In this document: positions 46,901 to 54,878 of the stretch, piece after piece
Position numbering within the stretch: the first letter of the stretch is position 1
Layout: every line of letters begins with the position of its first letter
Origin: Roseimaritima multifibrata
Lineage (GTDB): Bacteria; Planctomycetota; Planctomycetia; Pirellulales; Pirellulaceae
Assembly: GCF_007741495.1 (NCBI RefSeq)
Contig: NZ_CP036262.1
Coordinates: forward strand, 1,984,001 to 2,048,000
Direction: 5' to 3'
Length of the DNA: 64,000 bases
The notes under the pieces: model-generated
Told to the model about the DNA's origin: nothing
Seen by the model: the letters and a program-made list of their open reading frames with translations, nothing else
The model's database searches: none
Position numbers and translations under genes: made by a program

Positions 46901-48583
46901 ATTCGCTGGCGCTGGGGCGGGTGGTTCGGGGAGTATTGTTTCGGGCTCGGGAGTCGCTGGCGTCGGAGGTACGGTAGGATCGCTGTTTGTAGCTGGCAGT
47001 TCCAGGCCTGGGTGCCATTGAAATCGCTGCAATGCCGACGGGGCATTGACCACCACTTTTCCGGTTTCGTCGCGGTGTGCGGGAGGAATCAGACGGATTT
47101 CGTTCAGCGAAGTACGGTCCAGTTGGCTGTCGATACTGTCGTAGACGACCACGTCATCGACCTCCAATGTGACTCGCTGCAATGCGGTTCGGTCGGGGAT
47201 AGCGTTGAATGGTTCATTGCTACCGATCACACCAATTTGAAACGCGTTAAGCTGTCCATCGGCAAGCCCGATTTCCACCGGATCGTTTAGCAGGTCGGCT
47301 TCGCTTAATTCAAACGTCTGCATATTGCTTGAATCTTCGAGGACCGAATTTTCTGAAGAGAGCAGAAGTTTGCTTCCACCAAGATCAAGAAACAACGGAT
47401 TTTTGGTTCCTGCACGGTCGCTTGTTGCCGCAACCAAATGGACTCGCACACGTTTAGCGCGTTTGTCAGCCTGGCGTTGCGTTAACGGGGCGAGCCCTTT
47501 GTGGTATTCAACCAGACTTGGGTAAATTCCAATGAATTTGCCACCAATGCTTTGTATCCGGTCGCTTAGAGAAAGGAGAGCTTGCTGTTTGTCATCTAGT
47601 TCCCTGGTTTCATCTGGACTGGCTAGTCCCGTCTGAATGAGCGCTTGCAATTGGTCGACTTCATCTGCCAATACATCTCTGGAAGGGAGAAGACTTGTCA
47701 GTATTTCTTGGTTGTTCGTGTTTTCCAATTGAGCGCTCTTGTTGAACTGAGCATTCGATGCGAGCAATTGGTCATTGACGTCGATCTTATATCCAGCAAT
47801 TTCCCAGTCGGATTCTCCTTTGGCGGCAAACCCGATTTGTCGAATGTCACCGACTTTTAATCCCGTTAATAAAGTGGACGAAGTCTTGAGGAGGTCGGAG
47901 GAATCAGCCGGGGCCGTTGCTGAAAATTCAAAGATTCGGCTTTCCCCAGCGGGGATGCCCCGTTCCGCCGAGCTTGAAGACGTGTTGGGAAGTGCGGCAT
48001 AAAAAGGAATTCCAGCGGGGATTTCGCTTTGCAGTCGCAGCGGAAACCCCAGTCCCAGATGCAGATCGACCAGTTCGTCAATCGGTGCATCGGGACCTGC
48101 GGTGATAGTCACCCGGATGTTCTCAATAGGTTGATCAAAGGGAACATTGCCAAGAACGAATCCCTGCTTATCCGCTTCGGTTGCTTCGGAACCGCCTGTG
48201 GGGACCGAACTGGACAAGCCGTTTCCGGCAATCTGCGAAGGCTGATTCGTTTTGTCAGCGTTCAGTTGTTGCCAGCCAAAGTAACCGCCCGCCCCGATGG
48301 CTCCTGCCAATACCGCAGCGCCGCACCACTTCAGCAGTCCACTACCCGATGCTGGGGCAGTGGAGGCAATCGGAGCGGCGGCCTTTGGGGCTCCAGTCGG
48401 TCCTTCAATTGGTGGCTGCTGCGGCGATTCCAATCCTCGCGCAAGCTGACTGACAACCATGCTGCAGTCGTCGCAAACGGCGACATGAGCTGCAACTTGA
48501 GCATGAGCGGAGGCGTTTAGCTTCTTTGCGACAAATGCCTGCAAGTACTTAGGTTTCGGGCAACGTGGCATTTTTTCAGTCAT
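43979..48583 (-). CDS. Anti-sigma zinc finger - membrane helix - MACPF domain fusion protein
   Basis: This 1534-aa protein opens with a short zinc-finger anti-sigma-like segment, H33-V-A-V-C37-D-D-C40 (H-x3-C-x2-C). One membrane helix follows at about 83-104, then about 1000 residues of low-similarity extracytoplasmic sequence with Pro/Gly-rich linkers (about 530-680). The MACPF/perforin-like domain (about 1112-1360) starts L-G-R-G-Y-D and carries the signature Y1242-G-T-H-Y-I followed by F-G-G, with flanking Ser/Thr-rich segments where the membrane-inserting hairpins would lie. The last about 160 residues are beta-rich (G-K-F-R-L-Q-N, D-K-L-T-I-K-Y, G-D-Y-I-T-I), perhaps a binding domain. 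Topology inferred: finger inside, MACPF outside. The divergent neighbour is an ECF sigma factor. Anti-sigma activity and pore formation are both predictions from motifs. Confidence 0.85.
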   Translation of the reverse strand: MTEKMPRCPKPKYLQAFVAKKLNASAHAQVAAHVAVCDDCSMVVSQLARGLESPQQPPIEGPTGAPKAAAPIASTAPASGSGLLKWCGAAVLAGAIGAGGYFGWQQLNADKTNQPSQIAGNGLSSSVPTGGSEATEADKQGFVLGNVPFDQPIENIRVTITAGPDAPIDELVDLHLGLGFPLRLQSEIPAGIPFYAALPNTSSSSAERGIPAGESRIFEFSATAPADSSDLLKTSSTLLTGLKVGDIRQIGFAAKGESDWEIAGYKIDVNDQLLASNAQFNKSAQLENTNNQEILTSLLPSRDVLADEVDQLQALIQTGLASPDETRELDDKQQALLSLSDRIQSIGGKFIGIYPSLVEYHKGLAPLTQRQADKRAKRVRVHLVAATSDRAGTKNPLFLDLGGSKLLLSSENSVLEDSSNMQTFELSEADLLNDPVEIGLADGQLNAFQIGVIGSNEPFNAIPDRTALQRVTLEVDDVVVYDSIDSQLDRTSLNEIRLIPPAHRDETGKVVVNAPSALQRFQWHPGLELPATNSDPTVPPTPATPEPETILPEPPAPAPANPPKEDDDDGSPGVDPTTLVNNTTPKGNQPSFFPIPIRGRPPGAGGPQSGGGTPSGGGNVPSGTSLANTPKSRASHPIVEQILAALLAKLNGNSSTSLGNQGPGSQPNQPATGPGSGAVSTTNAATGTPPQITPTDVLEVSQTALTRLQRAPASLRVGMQPVVEWQAKNDDKVKNFQGRLWGIKPHDTKSQPILLAESGKKASAKSLELPSINLADVNIPASEHAKYFVQPELMTFDLNDQVISTGIAAKGPLVPLFPKRSVTDLAPSIFDLIAFQSDSDGLESLSKKSWQKLSPILQSNGADVGYFDEPTGTHIARVFDHLSNSIGISSHASNIKHLTIRFDSQRSLSKNLRVIGHLGFVDAKQKSANDASTSATAAKPVGVAPSPTPPKPSTSKATIEVRLIVRESDGSNTEISPEANSATKELRLETSAPITYTKVNEQTPMMLIDIPISLELLQEDYEKKLTELGVDSLLNNWQIDPKSTLPLKPMKQALVSLTLKLKTNEGEEALGLFGLKIVDDSEQPDISAVVTPTAPTPAPTPPLTAHDETIQMVLGRGYDATKKYADPTAVKNPLFDLKSREDYFYRPYAGGATEINVRSGTDASSYSNSLASNVEAGVGLGLFSASVSVGVNSSNSGSTKTSFVMLNDVLKIYAATLKTKTPLKAALKKIEEGDVRNIIDLYGTHYINEADFGGRISFESYIDETETATTSSIETGVKAAYKIFNAAANVTAKSSTLTKTISENQTFSNYGGGGTLNQQSSIDVESYRDWKDKVAKDHQQALVDFGNSSNGLIPLWKFPGLTTARQAELEQLIKQEIAKSVVHKESEYGEVVKRNGKFRLQNSNGGWIYASDEGTTYPKMSRSESAADNLRFFGDGSDLNSNDKLTIKYGGARGTYGSWYQKRSIIQYAPGDESKSDYRYQITKRGSSLSPGSAIRFGDYITIIALWKEEQVGPIEDDYIGYNNSQWKIVEPKP

Positions 48584-48865
48584 AGAGAACGCTCTGCAGT
48601 CGGATGGGATCCGTTTGGATTTTGTCGGGGCAGTTCTTTCTTGGAGTGTCCTTTGGCCGCAAATCTTTAGCGGCGAAGGGCAGTCCGTCTGAGCTCTACG
48701 TGTTTACCATCCGAGGGATGCGAATCGTCGCCCAAGAAATTGGAAAAAAGAATAAAGAATGTGAAAAAATGTTTTCACGTTAAACGCAGAGGCTGATAGT
48801 CTCGGTTTGTGAATTTTTCCTCCGGTCGTCGACAGTGAGCCCTGTTTGGTCGTTAAGCTACCAAC
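48584..48865. promoter_or_regulatory. Divergent regulatory gap with an inverted repeat
   Basis: This 282-bp gap separates the MACPF gene (-) from the ECF sigma gene (+) and must hold both promoters. It contains a perfect 7-bp inverted repeat GTGAAAA-AATG-TTTTCAC (48761-48778) within an A-rich stretch, about 90 bp before the sigma start. It could be an operator or part of an ECF promoter. No canonical sigma-70 promoter is obvious. Confidence 0.5.
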
Positions 48866-49504
48866 ATGCCAGAGCACAGCCCCACCGCAGAGAGACTACT
48901 TCAGCAGGCGCAAGCCGGAGACGATTGTGCACTTGCATGTCTGTTCAATCAGCACCGCGGGCGGCTGCGGAATCTGCTTGCCTTTCGGATGGACAAACAT
49001 TTGCATGCTCGTTTGGATCCCTCCGATATTTTGCAGGAATCGTTTCTGACGGTCGCCCGGCGGATAGGCGAATACGACCAGGAGACGAAGGTCAGTTTTT
49101 TTGTTTGGGTGCGAGCGATTACGATGGATCGGTTGCTATATGCCTATCGCCAGCACATCACCACGCAGAAGCGAGACGCACGCCGCGATCTCTCTCTTGA
49201 GTGTCAGGTTGGCGAAAACGCGACGAGCATGTCGATCGCCGTTGCTTTGCTTGCCAATGGGACGTCTCAACTTGGCCAGCTGATCCGGAAAGAGCAGACG
49301 GCAAAGCTGCTAGAGCGGTTGTCCGAAATGGACGCGGTGGATCAGGAGATTATTGCGATGCGAGTTTTTGAGGGGCTGACCAACGGCGAAGCGGCCGAGG
49401 CGCTTGATATAACCAAGCGAGCGGCCAGCAAAAGATTTGTTCGTGCGATTCGCCGTCTCCGTATTGTGATTTCGGATATTCCCGGAATGAAAAAGGTGCT
49501 TTGA
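48866..49504 (+). CDS. ECF sigma factor, planctomycete-type
   Basis: This 212-aa protein is an ECF (sigma-70 region 2 + region 4) factor. Region 2 shows L-D-P-S-D-I-L-Q-E-S-F-L-T-V-A-R-R, the core-RNA-polymerase-binding and -10-reading part, and region 4 ends with L-T-N-G-E-A-A-E-A-L-D-I-T-K-R-A-A-S-K-R-F, a helix-turn-helix for the -35 element. It resembles the Planctomycetaceae-specific sigma subfamilies that are often linked to Ser/Thr kinases. The kinase gene begins 1 nt after its stop, so both are cotranscribed. The divergent neighbour encodes a membrane-anchored zinc finger likely to be its anti-sigma factor. The ATG at 48866 is used; upstream in-frame sequence does not fit the family. 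Confidence 0.92.
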   Translation: MPEHSPTAERLLQQAQAGDDCALACLFNQHRGRLRNLLAFRMDKHLHARLDPSDILQESFLTVARRIGEYDQETKVSFFVWVRAITMDRLLYAYRQHITTQKRDARRDLSLECQVGENATSMSIAVALLANGTSQLGQLIRKEQTAKLLERLSEMDAVDQEIIAMRVFEGLTNGEAAEALDITKRAASKRFVRAIRRLRIVISDIPGMKKVL

Positions 49505-49505
49505 G

Positions 49506-52500
49506 ATGTCCACCGCCGGGGATGATTCGGATTTAGAGAACGAAATTGAAGTTCTGGTGGAACATTACTTGGAGATGGCGAGAAACGGCGTTGCGCCTTC
49601 GATCACAGAATTCGTCAATAGTCATGCTGAGTGTCAGCCCGAATTGCAGGAGATCTTAGAAACCGTCCATGCTGTTGGTCAGTTGCGGCCAGCCCTCTCC
49701 GCTCCGCCACCGTTGCCAATCCCCAAGGCTCCATCACCCGAAGTCGTTCCCGAAATCGATGGATATCGGATTTTGCGCACCGCAGGTCATGGTGGCATGG
49801 GAGTGGTATACGAAGCGATTCAGGTCTCCCTTGACCGTCGTGTTGCCTTGAAAATTCTGCCCAGCCGGCTGTTCCAGAACCATCACGCACGGGAACGGTT
49901 CCAAGTGGAAGCGAAAGCGGCGGCAGGTCTTCACCATAACCATATCGTCCCGGTTTTCGAAGTTCGCACACAAGGAAGTCATGCCTTTTACACGATGCAG
50001 TTCATCGAAGGCGAATCCCTGGACGAAGTGATCGTGCAACTGCGAAATCTACGGGCTGGTGCTGAAGGAAAGCCCAGCCGTGTCGATCGGCGCGAGCCTG
50101 CAGGAGCCGTCGATCTGGAGCCCTTAAACGCCGCCGTTACGCTGCGATCGGAAACGTTGGCCAGGACGTTGTTTGCCAAGCCTTTTTCCTCGAATGGGGA
50201 TGACGCAGAAGTTGCACGTTCAAGTGATCGGAACCGCAAAACGACCGTTTCCCATATCGGCGCGACGACGAAGATCGATCGCCCACCCAGCAGTTCTGGA
50301 TTGGTTGAACCGAGTAACAATCGCCTTTTCTTTCTAAACGTCGCTCGAATCGGAGTTCAGGTGGCTCAGGCGATTCACCATGCGCATCGACATGGCGTCA
50401 TCCATCGTGATATCAAGCCATCGAACATCATGGTCGATTTGGATGGGAATGCATGGGTTACCGATTTTGGTTTGGCAAAGGTGGATGAACATGACTTGAC
50501 CGGCGAAGGGGATATTGTAGGTACCCTGCGGTACATCGCTCCTGAACGATTTGCTGGAGTGTGCGATGAACGGAGTGACGTCTATTCCCTTGGGTTAACG
50601 TTATATGAGCTGATTTGCCAGCAGCCTGCCTTTGTGCAGAGTGATCGAATGGAGCTGGTTAAAAAAATCCAAGAAGGGAAATCGGACTCGCTGAAAATAC
50701 TGAATAGCAAAGTCCCGCGGGACCTGCAGACGATCATCGAAAAATCGATCCATTCTGTACCTTCGCGCCGGTATCGATCGGCTGACGTTTTTGCAGAGGA
50801 CTTGCAGCGTTTCTGCGAGGGGCGGCCGATCAACGCTCGACGTGTTGGTTCGATCGAAAAGTCTTGGCTGTGGTCTAAAAAGAATAGCGGTTTGGCCGCT
50901 GCGATTGTCATCGTCAGTATGTTGCTGGTCGTGGGGACCGTCGCATCGACCATGGCGGCCTTTCACTTTCATCGTCAGGAAGAAATTCAAAGCAATCTGG
51001 TCACCGTGACTCAAAAATTGGTTGCGGAAAAGCAATTGCTGGTGGACGCAAAACAACAGGAAGCGAATAAGGCGAGGAAGCTCCGCAATGAAGCACTCCA
51101 CGATGCTTACATAGCCGATATTCGCCAGGCAAGCGTCGACACGCAAACCGGTCAAATTTACCGCCTGTTGACTTCGCTCAAGGGATACCTTCCCTCTGAA
51201 TCCCAGCCCGATATCCGTGGATGGGAATGGCATCATCTGATGTCACTTGCCAATCAGGCGGACGCGACTCTTTTCGATTTCGAAGGGGCGGTCACGCAGA
51301 TTAAATGGTCCGCCGATGGAACAGAGTTTTACAGTTGCGGAACCGATGGCAAATTGAGGACATGGGATCGGAATGGAAAACCGGTAAGGCATATTTCCAT
51401 ACCGGGGTTGAAACAATTCTCCGTCAACGCAGAGAACACTCAGTTTGCGACCGTGAGCGATGATCCTGTCGTACGTTTTTGGGACGTCGAAAGTGGCGAA
51501 CTAAAACAAACGATTCGCGTCGGCGACCGACCATTGACCAGCGTGGCTTGGAAATATGGCTCCTTGGTTGCGGTGGCAAGTCCTCCGGGAAGCAACCGAT
51601 CCGCGTCTGAAGTGATTCTGCTTGAACGTCACACCGAAGCGATTCTATTCCGGCACGCAGGGAATGAAACGGAGGTCGATTGGCTGGAAATCAGTCCGCA
51701 GGGGACCGGTTTGGCGATCGCCGGACACGGGATGGGCGTCGCCATTTCGTTTCTTGGCCAGAAAACCCCCGTCGTTATCAACGGACCATTTGTCAAACAC
51801 TGGAACGATACGACCAGCATCGCCTGGCATCCCGACGGACGCCGGTTTGCCGTCGGGTTCGATACGCGCGGAGTCGTCGTTTATGAGATTGATCGTTCTG
51901 CGTACCATCCGACGCAGCTGTTTCAGTTGGATGAAGACTCGACGCCCGATGCGTTGGAATTCACTCCTGACGGGAAATCACTAATCGTTGGAACCCGCAG
52001 CCAACGGATCGATATCTATGATCTGGAATCAAAACAAAGGACGCGGTCGTTTCCCGGCCATTTGCGCAGTATCTCGGATTTGGCGGTGCATCCAACCGAT
52101 CCGTTGGTCGTTTCCGCCTCTGGCGATGGAACGATTCGATTTTGGAACCTGGATAACGAACCGGAACGCAACATCGTTGCGGATGATCCAATCGAATATC
52201 ACAACCAAGGAGAAAGTCCCGACAAGCAATGGACCTGGAAAATCGAAAAGGATGTTCTCTCGGTGTACGAAGCAGGGTCGGATCAACCGGCGTCGCAAAT
52301 GTTTGTAAGAGCCGATGCCGCGAGGGCGATGTTCTTGCCCGATATCAATCAGGCAGTGTTCTGGGCCGACGGTGGAAGTTCTGGGCCACGATATACCTCG
52401 GTGGTCGATTTTAAGAATGATTCCGTCTGGTCGTTGAGTGGGTTCGGCGGAGCAAGGCCGTATGCGGATATCAAAGGTGGTTTTATGGTCGTCGCCATGC

Positions 52501-54698
52501 ATGCAGACATTTATCTTTTTAACCTGCTTGATGGAACGATGAATCAATTCTCTGCGGCAACGACACAGGATGGTGCGGTGTTTACAGACGTGGGGGTCGC
52601 ATTGAGTCCCCTGGGGAAAATGTTGGTGACCGGTTCGGATGGAGAGGTCAAAATCTGGGACACGGAGGAACGTCGCGTATTGGCTAGCTTGTACGGCCAT
52701 CAACCCGGAACGCCTATGTCGATCATTGTCTGGAGCCATGGCAGCCCCTTGTTTGCAACGGGTAGTCGGGATCAGACCATTTGTATTTGGGATTCCATGG
52801 AGCGGCGGTTGGTGCGAACCTTGCATGGCCTGCAGGGGCCACCCTCCATGGACCTGTTCGGTTTTGATGCCAGCAATACACGTTTTGCTTCGGCGGATGG
52901 GACGCATTTGAAAATCTGGGAAATCGCTTCGGGCCGCGAACTTCTTTCGTTGCCGCTGGACGAAGATGCCTCGAGTGTTTTTCATGCCTTTCAGACGCAG
53001 CCCGCAGCGGATGCGAAATCGGTCTCCAATGAAAAATTGCAGTTTGCTGTACTCGATAAGTGCGATTCGATCTCGGCCGCTGTCAGTGAACGGGAGGAGT
53101 TTGAGTTTCGATCCGCCTATCGGCTGGCAATCAACTTGCTCGCCAAGTCTAGGCTGCCGACCTATGATCCGGTGCGTGGCTTGACGCTTGCAGAACGGGC
53201 TTCGGAGCTTCGTCCGCTGCTGTGGCAAACGTGGTTTCTTCGCGGGGTGGCAAATTATCGTTTGGGGCGTTGGGAAGAAGCACGCCGCGTTCTAAAAATG
53301 GCAATCGATTCAGATGGCGAACATGACCAGGTCGGATTTTTGTTGGATCAATTGTGTGCAAGTGAACTTCGTAAATCAGAAACCCCGGTCGACGCTGTGG
53401 AGATTGCAAGTCGGATGTGGAGCAAGGCGTCAGCCGCAGGCGACGAACTGCGTCCCTTGGTGCAGCACCTTGCACGTGAAATCATTGCAGAGGAGGCGGA
53501 GCCCGCCAAGCATTCTGAACAAGTTGTGACCACATTGACGGATGAGCTTGATTTTACGAATGACGATCTGTCGATGCGCGAGGCGTTCTTTTTGACGCCA
53601 GAAAATGGGGTCATTACCTTCGGTGTCGAAGGGACCATCGAACTGACGTTGGGAACCATCAAAATGGATCGTTCGGTCGACCTTCTAGGTCCCGGTAAAG
53701 ATCGCTTGCACATTAGTGGAGCGGGACGCACGACTCTCTTCGAACTGAATAATTTCGACCCTGATGAACTTGCTGAAGTGCGAATGGCTGATCTGCATTT
53801 GACAAGGGGCTATTCCGGCGATGCGGTTGCCGGAGAAGAAAAAAACAATATTGGCCGTGGTGTGATTCATGTGCATGAGTCTCTGCAGTTAGAGAATTGC
53901 TTGTTGGATGACCATCGAACACCACGCGGTTTGGGAGGAGCGGTTTACGTTTGTAAAGATGCAAAACTAGAAGTGAGCGGATGCTCGTTTCGTAATAATA
54001 TGGCGACCGCTGGAGGCGCGATTTTCTCATCGACTCAGAGCTCGATAAAAGTGCAGGACTGCACTTTTATCGGCAACAAGGAAGTTCTGAAGCGCGCCGA
54101 AGCGGGGAGCGCGATTCGAGGGGGGGGCGACGTCCATCTGGTTAACTGCACCTTTGCACGCAACCATGCTGGAAATGGCGGGGCGGTTAGTTTGACGACG
54201 CGGGAAAGTACCGTGCTTATCGAAAATTGCACGTTTTCAGAAAACGTTGGTGGGGGAATTTTTTCGTACCGGTATCCGACTCCGCCTCAGACTTGGGATT
54301 TGTCGGCGACAAACTGCATCTTCTATGGGAATGTTTCCGAAGAGGGCGAACCCCTGGATATCTGGTCAAACGATCAAGTGCATGTCAAGGTTTCTTATTC
54401 GATTGTTGGTGCAGACCGCGGTGGATTTATCGATGCCGGCGGCAACGTGCGGGATGCCGATCCGCTTTTGCAAGCGTTGGGGGACAACGGAGGATCGACG
54501 TTGACCTACGGGTTGGGCAAGGGAAGCCCCGCTATTGATGCGGGAAGCGAGATCCAGCAGAAGTATGATCAACGTGGCTCCGCTTATGCACGCCGGGTCG
54601 ATGGGGATTTGGATGGTGTTGAAACGACGGATATCGGAGCGTTCGAATATCAACCCGTTGAAGAATCGTCCGACAGGGCGGAAGCGGACGCCCCGTAA
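49506..54698 (+). CDS. Ser/Thr protein kinase with WD40 and C-terminal beta-helix domain
   Basis: This 1730-aa protein begins 1 nt after the sigma factor stop. The kinase domain (about 85-430) has the Gly loop near residue 94 (G-H-G-G-M-G-V-V), V-A-L-K at about 116, H-R-D-I-K-P-S-N at about 300 and D-F-G at about 320, so it should be active. An insert of about 110 residues lies between the hinge and the catalytic loop. One membrane helix (about 462-486) is followed by a coiled coil, many WD40 repeats (about 590-1170) and a TPR-like piece (about 1220-1290). From about 1425 to the end it has a right-handed parallel beta-helix with polymorphic-membrane-protein-like G-G-A-I/V and C-T-F motifs. 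Topology inferred: kinase inside, propeller and beta-helix outside. A run of eight G at 54120-54127 lies inside the frame. It is the likely sensor of this locus. Confidence 0.88.
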   Translation: MSTAGDDSDLENEIEVLVEHYLEMARNGVAPSITEFVNSHAECQPELQEILETVHAVGQLRPALSAPPPLPIPKAPSPEVVPEIDGYRILRTAGHGGMGVVYEAIQVSLDRRVALKILPSRLFQNHHARERFQVEAKAAAGLHHNHIVPVFEVRTQGSHAFYTMQFIEGESLDEVIVQLRNLRAGAEGKPSRVDRREPAGAVDLEPLNAAVTLRSETLARTLFAKPFSSNGDDAEVARSSDRNRKTTVSHIGATTKIDRPPSSSGLVEPSNNRLFFLNVARIGVQVAQAIHHAHRHGVIHRDIKPSNIMVDLDGNAWVTDFGLAKVDEHDLTGEGDIVGTLRYIAPERFAGVCDERSDVYSLGLTLYELICQQPAFVQSDRMELVKKIQEGKSDSLKILNSKVPRDLQTIIEKSIHSVPSRRYRSADVFAEDLQRFCEGRPINARRVGSIEKSWLWSKKNSGLAAAIVIVSMLLVVGTVASTMAAFHFHRQEEIQSNLVTVTQKLVAEKQLLVDAKQQEANKARKLRNEALHDAYIADIRQASVDTQTGQIYRLLTSLKGYLPSESQPDIRGWEWHHLMSLANQADATLFDFEGAVTQIKWSADGTEFYSCGTDGKLRTWDRNGKPVRHISIPGLKQFSVNAENTQFATVSDDPVVRFWDVESGELKQTIRVGDRPLTSVAWKYGSLVAVASPPGSNRSASEVILLERHTEAILFRHAGNETEVDWLEISPQGTGLAIAGHGMGVAISFLGQKTPVVINGPFVKHWNDTTSIAWHPDGRRFAVGFDTRGVVVYEIDRSAYHPTQLFQLDEDSTPDALEFTPDGKSLIVGTRSQRIDIYDLESKQRTRSFPGHLRSISDLAVHPTDPLVVSASGDGTIRFWNLDNEPERNIVADDPIEYHNQGESPDKQWTWKIEKDVLSVYEAGSDQPASQMFVRADAARAMFLPDINQAVFWADGGSSGPRYTSVVDFKNDSVWSLSGFGGARPYADIKGGFMVVAMHADIYLFNLLDGTMNQFSAATTQDGAVFTDVGVALSPLGKMLVTGSDGEVKIWDTEERRVLASLYGHQPGTPMSIIVWSHGSPLFATGSRDQTICIWDSMERRLVRTLHGLQGPPSMDLFGFDASNTRFASADGTHLKIWEIASGRELLSLPLDEDASSVFHAFQTQPAADAKSVSNEKLQFAVLDKCDSISAAVSEREEFEFRSAYRLAINLLAKSRLPTYDPVRGLTLAERASELRPLLWQTWFLRGVANYRLGRWEEARRVLKMAIDSDGEHDQVGFLLDQLCASELRKSETPVDAVEIASRMWSKASAAGDELRPLVQHLAREIIAEEAEPAKHSEQVVTTLTDELDFTNDDLSMREAFFLTPENGVITFGVEGTIELTLGTIKMDRSVDLLGPGKDRLHISGAGRTTLFELNNFDPDELAEVRMADLHLTRGYSGDAVAGEEKNNIGRGVIHVHESLQLENCLLDDHRTPRGLGGAVYVCKDAKLEVSGCSFRNNMATAGGAIFSSTQSSIKVQDCTFIGNKEVLKRAEAGSAIRGGGDVHLVNCTFARNHAGNGGAVSLTTRESTVLIENCTFSENVGGGIFSYRYPTPPQTWDLSATNCIFYGNVSEEGEPLDIWSNDQVHVKVSYSIVGADRGGFIDAGGNVRDADPLLQALGDNGGSTLTYGLGKGSPAIDAGSEIQQKYDQRGSAYARRVDGDLDGVETTDIGAFEYQPVEESSDRAEADAP

Positions 54699-54878
54699 AA
54701 TATCCTGCAACGGCCGATTGCGAGAAGACTGGTTTTGCCACCGAAACGTGCCGCTGGCGATTCCGCTCAGTTGGCAGGCTGCTTAGTGTGCCCCAAGCAG
54801 AACCACCCGAATTAAACGCTCGCCCAAACACAAAGCCATTGCGAAACCAATGACCGTGAAACCGGGACGGTCACTGCG

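Noticed and set aside
52029-53228. Long minus-strand frame inside the kinase gene
   Set aside because: It is antisense to the WD40 region, with no ribosome site or family match.
43979-54698. Known contractile or toxin-delivery system (type VI, tailocin, Tc toxin)
   Set aside because: No sheath, tube, baseplate, VgrG, TcA/TcB/TcC or Rhs-like features are visible; only MACPF and large repeat proteins are present.
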